Shown: one piece after another, positions 1-6,609 of the stretch
Layout of the letters: every line of letters begins with the position of its first letter
How positions within the stretch are numbered: position 1 is the stretch's first letter
Origin: Methanocella conradii HZ254
Lineage (GTDB): Archaea; Halobacteriota; Methanocellia; Methanocellales; Methanocellaceae
Reading direction: 5' to 3'
DNA length: 64,000 nt
Assembly (NCBI RefSeq): GCF_000251105.1
Contig: NC_017034.1
Location: 2,108,001 to 2,172,000 of the forward strand
The notes under the pieces: model-generated
The model's database searches: none
The model's input: only the letters and a program-made list of their open reading frames with translations
Told to the model about the DNA's origin: nothing
Program-made: the position numbers and the translations under genes

Positions 1-1393
1 CATAGCCGACGCCAATGCGGGTAGGATGATTCAAAATGGCGATCTCTGCATCGAACTCCTGCACCGCCACGGGCTCCCGCTTAGACAGTATCATGCCGCG
101 GGAAATATCCGAAGCCTTCATGCCTTTAATGGCTATGCCCACGATGTCGCCGGCTATGGCCTTGTTCACGCGGTAATGATGCATCTCGATGGACTGCACC
201 CTTACCTTTTTGAATGAGCCATCAGCCATCGGCCCTAAATATAAGGGGTCGTTTTGCATGACGATACCCTGCTTTATGGTGCCACTCACGACCACTCCCA
301 CGCTTTCCACCTGGTAGATGCGGTCTATGTACATCTCGAAGGGCTCCTTGCTCTGCAAATTCCTCTTAGGCAGCCTGAACATGAGGCGCTCGAGGATATC
401 ATAGCCCTCCCTGGTCACCGATGAAGTATGGATGATCGGCACGACTACGCCTTCAGGCACTTTACTGACTATGGTTTCCACGTCCTCAATCGACTTCACA
501 CGGTAAGGGACCTTGCCGACTAGCCTCAGGGTTGTGTGGATGCTCGCCTCAGTGTTTTTTATTTGTTTTGGCGTGGCCAGGTCGATCTTGGTCATCGCGA
601 TTATAACCGGCAGGTCCATCGCCAGCAGAATCCCCAGGTGCTCGCGGGTAATGTGAGTGACGCCGTCATTCGCGGCCACCACGAGCAGCCCGTAGTCGAG
701 CTTCTGCCCGACAATGCCCCTTATGGTGGTTCGCAGCCAGGGCTCATGGCCGACCGTGTCCACAAAGGATATGATCTTATCGGATTCCGCCACGACGCTG
801 GCGCTCTCTCGCTTGTTCAGGGGATTCTTAAGGTGAATGATATCCTTTCCCTTGATGCCATATACGGCATAGGAAAGGTCGGCCGACAGCCCCCTTGCTA
901 TCTCGTGTGGCAAAACGTCAAGGTATATCCTCGTCTTTCCCGCTCCGTCATCTTTCGTCCCCGTCACGAGCGCGCCCACGAGCGTGCTCTTGCCATGATC
1001 CACATGGCCCGCGGTCCCGATTAAAAGATGCTCACCCGACTTCACGTTATTCTCAATAGATACAAGCCCTACGAGCCCTCCATCCACCCTGTACTCCTCG
1101 ACCGCCGTGACGTCTGCGTCTATCTTCATCGCTATGTTCTTTAAGACTAGCACTGTCTCGTCAAACTCTTCCCTGGATAGCCCCTTCATGCTCCCCGCGT
1201 CAGTGACGCCTATAACATAAAGGGCCTTGCCATTGCCCGCGAGGATGCGGTGCCTCATCTGGCAGGAGAGGTTCTCCATGCGCCTTGAATTAAGATGGGT
1301 CTCCTCGTTCAGGAATTCCTTGAACTCGATGTTTGAGGTCTCTCCCGCCGATACCAGGGACTCGAGCTCGAGCTTGTTCATCGTGCGTATCAT
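1..1393 (-). CDS. GTPBP1-like translational GTPase, 3' end outside window
   Basis: Read by hand on the minus strand from an ATG at 1393; the frame stays open to the left edge, so the C-terminus is missing. After about 120 residues of N-terminal domain comes a P-loop GHVDHGKST (G1), then a G3 motif DTVGHEP, as in EF-Tu/EF-1alpha GTPases. The long N-terminal domain before G1 and the order of motifs match archaeal relatives of eukaryotic GTPBP1, which are cytoplasmic and thought to act on ribosome or mRNA quality control; the archaeal substrate is not known. The short gap to the next minus-strand gene (1427) may mean co-transcription. Family assignment is good; the role is inference. Confidence 0.85.
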   Translation of the reverse strand, partial: MIRTMNKLELESLVSAGETSNIEFKEFLNEETHLNSRRMENLSCQMRHRILAGNGKALYVIGVTDAGSMKGLSREEFDETVLVLKNIAMKIDADVTAVEEYRVDGGLVGLVSIENNVKSGEHLLIGTAGHVDHGKSTLVGALVTGTKDDGAGKTRIYLDVLPHEIARGLSADLSYAVYGIKGKDIIHLKNPLNKRESASVVAESDKIISFVDTVGHEPWLRTTIRGIVGQKLDYGLLVVAANDGVTHITREHLGILLAMDLPVIIAMTKIDLATPKQIKNTEASIHTTLRLVGKVPYRVKSIEDVETIVSKVPEGVVVPIIHTSSVTREGYDILERLMFRLPKRNLQSKEPFEMYIDRIYQVESVGVVVSGTIKQGIVMQNDPLYLGPMADGSFKKVRVQSIEMHHYRVNKAIAGDIVGIAIKGMKASDISRGMILSKREPVAVQEFDAEIAILNHPTRIGVGY

Positions 1394-1426
1394 TAACTTT
1401 TAGGGTGTTATAATCTTTGTGTATTT

Positions 1427-1960
1427 TTACTGCTTGATATGGGATGCTAATATCGCAATACCTATTATTGCTGCCAGGATGGTTAGTCCTGGCGATGGTA
1501 TTGGGGTTGGCGTGGCCATCGGGCTTGCCATGGGTGACGATGATGGCGATGGGGTCGGCGATGTGGCGTCCACCGGCGAAAAAGGCGGTATATGGACGTT
1601 AGCAGTCTTCGTGCCCAGCCCCTCTCCCATGTAAAAGATAGTATACCATTTATTGCCATAATGGTCCGCCTCCAGGTAGTACCATTGCCCTGCGGGCACG
1701 TGCGAGAAAGTGTACATTCCAGGAGCGGCTAGAGCCGGGTCAAAGTTGACATACTGGGGATTGTCGGGCATTGGCACCATGCCGCCCTTCGTCTCATTAA
1801 CCTTATCATAATAGTATAGCGTCACCGTCGTATTGCCTATAAAGCTTAAGTTAGCCTGCTGCTGTGCGGCGCAGGGCAGCGTTTCCATTGCAAAAAAACA
1901 CGATAATACTAATGGTAGGAGCATTAGCCAATTGTTTTTCTGTAGCATATGGCCCTCCAT
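1427..1960 (-). CDS. Small secreted protein with Pro/Ser/Thr stalk and C-terminal membrane anchor
   Basis: 177 residues. An N-terminal signal peptide (hydrophobic run after KNNW, ending near CAAQ) leads a compact domain of about 90 residues rich in Tyr and Trp that resembles a carboxypeptidase-regulatory or beta-sandwich fold (phrases such as PGMYTFSHVPAGQWYYLEA). Then follow about 30 residues dominated by Pro, Ser and Thr, and a C-terminal hydrophobic helix ILAAIIGIAILA. The stalk, then SPGL, then helix, is like PGF-CTERM archaeosortase substrates, but Phe is replaced by Leu and the closing Arg cluster is only HIKQ. It may simply be tail-anchored. An alternative start is the Met five codons in (1948). 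No specific function recognised. Confidence 0.75.
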   Translation of the reverse strand: MEGHMLQKNNWLMLLPLVLSCFFAMETLPCAAQQQANLSFIGNTTVTLYYYDKVNETKGGMVPMPDNPQYVNFDPALAAPGMYTFSHVPAGQWYYLEADHYGNKWYTIFYMGEGLGTKTANVHIPPFSPVDATSPTPSPSSSPMASPMATPTPIPSPGLTILAAIIGIAILASHIKQ

Positions 1961-1969
1961 TTATAATAG

Positions 1970-2055
1970 CGCTGAGGGAGAGATTCGAACTCCCGTCCCC
2001 CTTTCGGGAGACCAGCTCTCAAGGCTGGCGCCGTGGTCCGCTTGGCTACCTCAGC
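1970..2055 (-). tRNA. tRNA-Ser (UGA)
   Basis: The minus strand folds as a class II tRNA: a 7-bp acceptor stem GCTGAGG/CCTCAGC, anticodon stem CCAGC/GCTGG with loop CTTGAGA (anticodon TGA), a long variable arm (CTCCCG..GGGGGA) and a T-arm with TTCGAAT. The discriminator base is G, as expected for serine. CCA is not encoded. Confidence 0.95.
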
Positions 2056-2090
2056 ATCTCTAAAAGGCAGATTAAACTCGCTCTCCATCA

Positions 2091-2100
2091 ATATAAACCT
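2091..2100 (-). promoter_or_regulatory. TATA box of tRNA-Ser
   Basis: On the minus strand the sequence AGGTTTATAT lies 36-45 bases upstream of the tRNA 5' end, the right position for an archaeal TATA element. Confidence 0.6.
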
Positions 2101-2148
2101 TGTCTTACTGAAATCTTTATTACCTAAAACCATAAGACAAAGGGTATT

Positions 2149-2565
2149 ATGGCGACTCGATTCATCGTGGGATGCGGGACAGTCACGCGAGACGAGAAAG
2201 GCAGGTTCCTGCTGGTAAGGCAGATGGGCGGCTACTGGAAAGGCCAATGGATATTCCCTGGCGGCAAGCTCGAGCTAGGAGAGACGCTGGAACAGTGCGC
2301 CAGGCGCGAGTTCAAAGAAGAGACGGGCTGCGACATCAATATAAAAAGGCAGATAGGCGCCTATACGTCCTATGATCCTCATACGGAGCTCGAAAAGCAG
2401 GTCGTCCTAATATATTTCCTGGGCAACGGCCTCATAGGCAACCCGTCAGCCGGAGAGGGCGTCACCGACACGGGCTGGTTCACGCTCGCAGAGATAGAGA
2501 CAATGGCCAAAAATGGGCAAACACCCGAGCTCATATTAAAAGTAGCAAAAGCCGCCATAAAATAA
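2149..2565 (+). CDS. Nudix hydrolase
   Basis: 138 residues with a complete Nudix box near residues 40-62: a Gly, five residues, Glu (in KLELGE), then REFKEETGC with the catalytic Glu pair that binds Mg2+. The family hydrolyses nucleoside diphosphates linked to another moiety; archaeal members of this size often act on oxidised dNTPs or ADP-ribose, but the substrate cannot be read from sequence. The gene has its own upstream AT-rich region, is divergent from tRNA-Ser, and converges on the MC1 gene. Length is normal for a single-domain Nudix protein. Confidence 0.9.
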   Translation: MATRFIVGCGTVTRDEKGRFLLVRQMGGYWKGQWIFPGGKLELGETLEQCARREFKEETGCDINIKRQIGAYTSYDPHTELEKQVVLIYFLGNGLIGNPSAGEGVTDTGWFTLAEIETMAKNGQTPELILKVAKAAIK

Positions 2566-2613
2566 AAAAAGTGTTGCGGTAAAGTATGCCCCTCAGGCCC
2601 GCTATAAATAAAA

Positions 2614-2982
2614 TTACTTCTTCTTGCCTTCCTTCTTGGGCACCTTGAACAGCGACTTGTCATTCCTGTCGAGCTTCACGTACTTAAGCTGGGCGGTGCC
2701 GACCTTCTCGACGTTCGCCTTATATATCTTGCCCTTATTGGCTTTTGCCGCGTTCTGGATCCAGGCAGGGGCGTTCTTCGGCACGGGCACGAGCTCCCTC
2801 TTTCCGATGAAATAGTGTAGCTTCTTGGTGCCCTTCTCCCTTAGCACGATGTTGGTTATGCCGCGATTTGCCACTTTAAGCGCTGCATCCCTGGGCTGTG
2901 CGCCGGTGTAGGTGCCGATCTCTTCGCCTTTCTCGTTAATCAATCCAAAGTTTCTCTTTTCCCTGCCTTCTTTAGCTACCAT
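2614..2982 (-). CDS. Chromosomal protein MC1
   Basis: 122 residues. The core carries the MC1 signatures RNFGLINEKGEEIG, YTGAQPRDAALKVANRG, LREKGTKKLHYF and PKNAPAWI, the fold of methanogen chromosomal protein 1, a small basic monomer that binds and sharply bends DNA. Classical MC1 has about 93 residues; this one adds about 30 C-terminal residues ending in a Lys-rich tail (KKEGKKK), which would strengthen DNA binding. Expected to be abundant and nucleoid-associated. A TATA element lies about 60 bases upstream of the ATG. MC1 is found in Methanosarcinales, Methanocellales and haloarchaea and supports the assignment of the organism. Confidence 0.93.
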   Translation of the reverse strand: MVAKEGREKRNFGLINEKGEEIGTYTGAQPRDAALKVANRGITNIVLREKGTKKLHYFIGKRELVPVPKNAPAWIQNAAKANKGKIYKANVEKVGTAQLKYVKLDRNDKSLFKVPKKEGKKK

Positions 2983-3040
2983 ATTTTAATCACTCCATAT
3001 TTCTACAAGTATAATTTTGTTAAATGAATGATTTATTGCC

Positions 3041-3050
3041 TTATAAACCT
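3041..3050 (-). promoter_or_regulatory. TATA box of the MC1 gene
   Basis: AGGTTTATAA on the minus strand, about 60 bases before the MC1 start codon, inside an AT-rich stretch. Same core as the tRNA-Ser promoter. Confidence 0.55.
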
Positions 3051-3281
3051 TTTGGTCTTTACCGATTTTTTTATCAGGATTAGCTTAGAATTTTTGCTAT
3101 TTTACATTATTTTTTAGCCTTATAACCAATTGACGCTTAAATTAATTGCTCTGATCGGTAAAAATTATCTAATCAGCAGGGAGACTAAAATGGCGAAGCC
3201 ATGAAGCGCTGAGGCAGATGAAGGCGTCAAAATCTAGAATCGCCCTCAAAAAATCGAAATGTTTATATATGCACACGCCAC

Positions 3282-3366
3282 TTTATATAAAAATATCTTA
3301 TTTTAGGACGATGGGGTCGGGGGGTGGAGAATCCCCTTGAAAATGGTGGGAGGATGCCACTCATCT
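3282..3366 (+). ncRNA. Candidate small structured RNA with its own TATA box
   Basis: The 386-base gap 2983-3368 has no convincing gene. Near its end a plus-strand TATA-like element (TTTATATAAA, 3282-3291) is followed about 30 bases later by a GC-rich block, 3313-3362. The block contains GGGG, an 8-base loop and CCCC (3321-3336), then TTGAAA, and can alternatively pair GTGG (3324-3327) with CCAC (3357-3360). The core 3321-3342 recurs at 26751-26772 with a single difference. It could be a small RNA gene or a dispersed repeat; transcription is inferred only from the TATA spacing. A 9-base inverted pair TTTACCGAT / ATCGGTAAA flanks the AT-rich middle of the gap. Confidence 0.35.
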
Positions 3367-3368
3367 TC

Positions 3369-4346
3369 TCATTTGATTGCGAAAAAGGCCCATCCATCGT
3401 AAATATCGTCTTTGCTCTGGTTATCGATGACCTCGCCCTTAATGCCCATTGACTTGAAAACGCCAGCCACGAAGCCCATCTCTTCCCTGGTGTTTACCGT
3501 CAGGAGCAAAAAACCATCATCCTTCAGGGCTTTTACCGACTCTTCGAAGACCATGCGCCAAATGCCCTTGTTGAACTCGTATATGGTGCCGAGCATGAAA
3601 CCCAGGACCGCGTCGTACTTCTCATGGACGTAATCGGTAAGCCGCATGGCGTCGATGACCATCACGTCCGCCGGCTCCAGCGTGCCATGGTAAACGCCGT
3701 TGCACACCTCGCACTTATCATTATCGATGGATAGGACGCCCTTGAAAAGCGGCTTGATCGCTGTGGTGGACATGCCGTTACCGCAGCAAATCTCCAGCGC
3801 CTCCATCTCTCCAAGCTTTAGCCCGTGTTCCCCTGCCAGCCTTTCAAGCAGCGACCTGAGGCGCTTATTCCTCCCTTCATTATAGGCAAACGACCTGGGC
3901 TCCTTCTCCTTATCGCACTCGCACAGCGCCCCTTCGGCCAGGCTCAACGCTAAATATTCTCTAATCGCTCTTTTAAACTCTAAAGAGGCAACCCTTTTCT
4001 TTTTTACAGAGGCAACGATGCCACCATCCAAAACGTGATTCACCAGGCGCTCCGTCTGCTGCCTGGCAGCCCTCGCCGACGGGTATGGTATGACAAACCA
4101 AAAATCGCCCCCCTCATACTTATTCTTGAAGGCTACCCCTATAGAGCTCCCCTCTTTATCAAAAATACGGACAGCGGAATCGATCGACTTATCCGGCAGC
4201 ATGCCCAGCTTATCCAGGTAATCCAGGGTCTTCAGGTCCACCTCAAGCCCCTCGAAGCTACTCTCGATAAGGTATGCGTCTTCCCTAAAGCCCAGCATCT
4301 TTTGCAGGAGCATACGCGATAGATTTGCGCCAACCATTTTATACAT
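3369..4346 (-). CDS. SAM-dependent methyltransferase of unknown substrate
   Basis: About 325 residues. The C-terminal half is a class I Rossmann methyltransferase: motif I reads LEICCGNGMST, motif II has SIDND, and a later strand is YDAVLGFMLGTI. The N-terminal 150 residues have no recognised motif and begin VGANLSRMLLQKMLGF. Four Cys (CECD, CEVC) are scattered but do not form an obvious cluster. Start codons compete at 4367 (TTG), 4346 and 4337 (both ATG); the TATA box at about 4377-4389 would put transcription start after the TTG, so 4346 or 4337 is favoured. The gene is divergent from the RHH/winged-helix gene. No substrate can be named. Confidence 0.75.
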   Translation of the reverse strand: MYKMVGANLSRMLLQKMLGFREDAYLIESSFEGLEVDLKTLDYLDKLGMLPDKSIDSAVRIFDKEGSSIGVAFKNKYEGGDFWFVIPYPSARAARQQTERLVNHVLDGGIVASVKKKRVASLEFKRAIREYLALSLAEGALCECDKEKEPRSFAYNEGRNKRLRSLLERLAGEHGLKLGEMEALEICCGNGMSTTAIKPLFKGVLSIDNDKCEVCNGVYHGTLEPADVMVIDAMRLTDYVHEKYDAVLGFMLGTIYEFNKGIWRMVFEESVKALKDDGFLLLTVNTREEMGFVAGVFKSMGIKGEVIDNQSKDDIYDGWAFFAIK

Positions 4347-4376
4347 TGCCCCCCGGCCCGGCCGCAAGCTGCCATA

Positions 4377-4389
4377 TTTTTATATATTG
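4377..4389. promoter_or_regulatory. Shared divergent TATA region
   Basis: The AT run ATTTTTATATATTG sits between the methyltransferase (minus) and the regulator gene (plus) and can serve as TATA in both directions, 25-35 bases from each start. Confidence 0.5.
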
Positions 4390-4411
4390 TAAAATAAACA
4401 TTAAGATTGGC

Positions 4412-4996
4412 ATGGCCAAAGCTCAAGGACAGCGGCGAAAGGTCACAAAGGTCAGCATCTCCCTGTCGAGCGAAGTGCTCGACTGGGTCTTAAGGGAAAA
4501 GGGCGACCTGAAGGTCTCGACCTTCATTAACATGACGCTGAGAGATGCGATGGAGCGCAAAGCCAGGCCGTCCTGCAACCTATGCGAAGAGTTGGCCGCC
4601 CTGAGGCGCAGGCTCAAGAGGCTCGAGGAAGATGTGCACGAGCTTCGCCAGGTTCGAAGCCTGGCCGCGGGAAAGCTCGGAAAGGAGGAGCACATCTCCA
4701 TCCTGTCGACGAGGCCGAAGGACGTCTTCGGAGAGCTTATACACGTAAAGAACGTGTCGGCAAAGAACGCCGAGGCGGTCTATGAGGAGCTCGTGCAATT
4801 CATGCAGGGCCGGGAATACATCGACAGGGATGTCGTGCTTAAAGAGCTATTCCCGAAGACCCGCTCGAGCATAACGAATAACATAAACTACTGGTATAAC
4901 GCCTGCCGCGGCGTGCTCGACCATCTTGTCGAGGAGGGCTTCGTGGTGCGCATCGGCAAGAATAAGTATAAGTGGGTCGCGGAAAGGAGACCATAG
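4412..4996 (+). CDS. Putative DNA-binding regulator: RHH, coiled coil, winged helix
   Basis: 194 residues from the ATG at 4412; the frame is open upstream but crosses the promoter. Residues 10-50 (KVSISLSSEVLDWVLREKG, then STFINMTLRDAM) look like a ribbon-helix-helix strand and two helices. Residues 55-90 are a charged heptad-like helix (LRRRLKRLEEDVHELRQVR), probably a coiled coil. The C-terminal 90 residues look like a winged-helix domain ending VRIGKNKYKWV. The divergent promoter shared with the neighbouring methyltransferase suggests it could control that gene or itself. The function is inferred from fold-like features; no close family recognised. Confidence 0.7.
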   Translation: MAKAQGQRRKVTKVSISLSSEVLDWVLREKGDLKVSTFINMTLRDAMERKARPSCNLCEELAALRRRLKRLEEDVHELRQVRSLAAGKLGKEEHISILSTRPKDVFGELIHVKNVSAKNAEAVYEELVQFMQGREYIDRDVVLKELFPKTRSSITNNINYWYNACRGVLDHLVEEGFVVRIGKNKYKWVAERRP

Positions 4997-5015
4997 TCAG
5001 CAGTCATGCGGAGAG

Positions 5016-5798
5016 ATGATTATACGGATAGCGGCGATGGGTGACCTCCATTTTGGAGTAGGGTCCATAAAGACATTTGCCCCCATGTTTAAGGCCGTTA
5101 GTGACGAGGCCGACGTCCTAGTATTGTGCGGCGACCTGACTACGAAAGGCCTGCTTGAAGAGGCGAGGGAACTTGCGGAGGCCATGGAAAGCGTTAAGAT
5201 ACCCATGGTCAGCGTGCTGGGGAATCATGACCATGAGGCCAACAACCAGGAAGAGATAATGGACATCCTCGAAGAGGCGGGGGTGAAGGTGCTCGAGCGC
5301 GGCGCGTTCATCATGGAGGGGCATTCGGTAGGCTTCTGCGGCACTAAAGGGTTTTGTGGGGGATTCACGCCTGCGAGGATAGCGCCGTTTGGAGAGCGTA
5401 TACTGAAGATGTTCATCAACGAGACCTACAAGGAGGCAAATAAGGTCAACCGGGCGTTAAAAAATATGAGGGCTAGCTTCAAGGTCGTCGTTTACCATTA
5501 CGCCCCCATTAGGGAGACGTGCATGGGTGAGCATTGCGAGATCATACCTTTCCTCGGCTCCTCTATACTATCGGACCCGGTCGACACGTTCAAGCCTAAC
5601 CTCGTGCTGCATGGCCACTCGCACCATGGCAAAGAAAAAGGCTACACGGCTGCGGGCGTGCCTGTCAGGAACGTGTCGCTGCCAATACATGGCGGCCGCC
5701 ATGTCGTCTATGATATGGCCTCCTTCATCCCATCCGCTCCACAAGCCTTGAAACAACCCTCTGCGGCACAGGGATCACGTGGTCCCAGTCCGTCCTGA
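5016..5798 (+). CDS. Calcineurin-like metallophosphoesterase
   Basis: 260 residues from the ATG at 5016, which follows a GGAGAG ribosome binding site; the longer frame from 4926 overlaps the previous gene and is less likely. The metal-binding blocks of the family are all present: GDLHFG, GDLTTKG, GNHDHEA and, near the C-terminus, HGHSHHG. The family uses a two-metal centre to cut phosphomonoesters or diesters; the substrate is not evident. The last 25 residues are low-complexity (Pro, Ser, Ala, Gln) and overlap the convergent nucleotidyltransferase gene by 74 bases, so the natural C-terminus may have drifted. Confidence 0.85.
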   Translation: MIIRIAAMGDLHFGVGSIKTFAPMFKAVSDEADVLVLCGDLTTKGLLEEARELAEAMESVKIPMVSVLGNHDHEANNQEEIMDILEEAGVKVLERGAFIMEGHSVGFCGTKGFCGGFTPARIAPFGERILKMFINETYKEANKVNRALKNMRASFKVVVYHYAPIRETCMGEHCEIIPFLGSSILSDPVDTFKPNLVLHGHSHHGKEKGYTAAGVPVRNVSLPIHGGRHVVYDMASFIPSAPQALKQPSAAQGSRGPSPS

Positions 5799-6318
5799 CG
5801 AACAGTAGGAATGATAGGACGCGCTCCGTGAAATTTTTCGCGAGGCCCAGAAAGTAGTCCCAGTCGAAGGCCTGGTACGTATTAGAGAGGACGGCTATGG
5901 CGTCATACCAGTCGTCTCGCAGGCAGCGCATGGCGAGCACCTTCCTGAATACCAGGTCCTCGGGCGACATGATGAACATCCTGCACCCCGCCACGTTCAT
6001 GTATCGGCCATGCTTAAACGTCTCATCCGTCACTATGACGCCGCCGACGTTCTCAAGGATGAAGTCTATCGGTATCCCCTGCTTATATGCTTTAGATAGC
6101 CACTTTACGCCGATCATGGGGTTGACCTCGAAGCCCGCTTTACCCAGGGTTTCGAGGGCGCGAGCTGAATCCTCCGGCTTCACGTAGAGATCAAGGTCTT
6201 TTGTGGCTCTTATCCTGCCATATGCGGCCACGGCTATCCCTCCCCCTATTACGTACGGCACGCCCGCCTTCTGCAGGGTGTCCAACGCTTCCTTATAGAC
6301 CGCTATGTCTCTTCTCAT
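5725..6318 (-). CDS. Nucleotidyltransferase-fold protein
   Basis: 197 residues. The N-terminal region has the polymerase-beta-like signature GGGIAVAAYGR, then TKDLDLYV, giving the paired Asp residues (DLDL) that bind metal and nucleotide; a third acidic residue follows in IDFIL. It resembles the AbiEii/DUF6036 group of stand-alone nucleotidyltransferases, several of which are toxins or tRNA/protein nucleotidylating enzymes, but there is no antitoxin-like partner next to it. Its 3' end overlaps the phosphoesterase gene tail to tail. Confidence 0.75.
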   Translation of the reverse strand: MRRDIAVYKEALDTLQKAGVPYVIGGGIAVAAYGRIRATKDLDLYVKPEDSARALETLGKAGFEVNPMIGVKWLSKAYKQGIPIDFILENVGGVIVTDETFKHGRYMNVAGCRMFIMSPEDLVFRKVLAMRCLRDDWYDAIAVLSNTYQAFDWDYFLGLAKNFTERVLSFLLFVRTDWDHVIPVPQRVVSRLVERMG

Positions 6319-6507
6319 GTTTGCCGATATGCTGAGCGTGGCTTTTACGCTTTTGGCTTTAAAGTACGGGACGACATGCTGTAATTAATATAAGTCGGGC
6401 AGATAGCTGGCGATAGAAAACGATGGTCAGGTAGATGGTTTTTTTATTTACAACCACGTCAAGAACAAAATTAAAAAATCTTTTATTCAGCGCTTCGAAA
6501 CTTAATA

Positions 6508-6555
6508 ATAATCAATCATTAACAATCGCAACCTTTATTTGTAATGATTGATAAT
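6508..6555. promoter_or_regulatory. AT-rich inverted repeat upstream of acs
   Basis: Two 14-base arms, ATAATCAATCATTA (6508-6521) and TAATGATTGATAAT (6542-6555), are near-perfect inverted copies separated by 20 bases that contain a TATA-like CTTTATTT. They lie 20-100 bases upstream of the acetyl-CoA synthetase gene. The symmetry and position fit a repressor or activator operator straddling the promoter. The rest of the gap 6319-6507 is AT-rich with no gene seen. Confidence 0.5.
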
Positions 6556-6609
6556 TAATAATCGTAAACTGGCTCAGGAGGGTCAGCCATCGATACAGCG
6601 CTAAACCAA

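Noticed and set aside
5725..6318. Abi-type toxin-antitoxin pair with the phosphoesterase
   Set aside because: The two genes converge rather than form an operon and the phosphoesterase has no antitoxin character.
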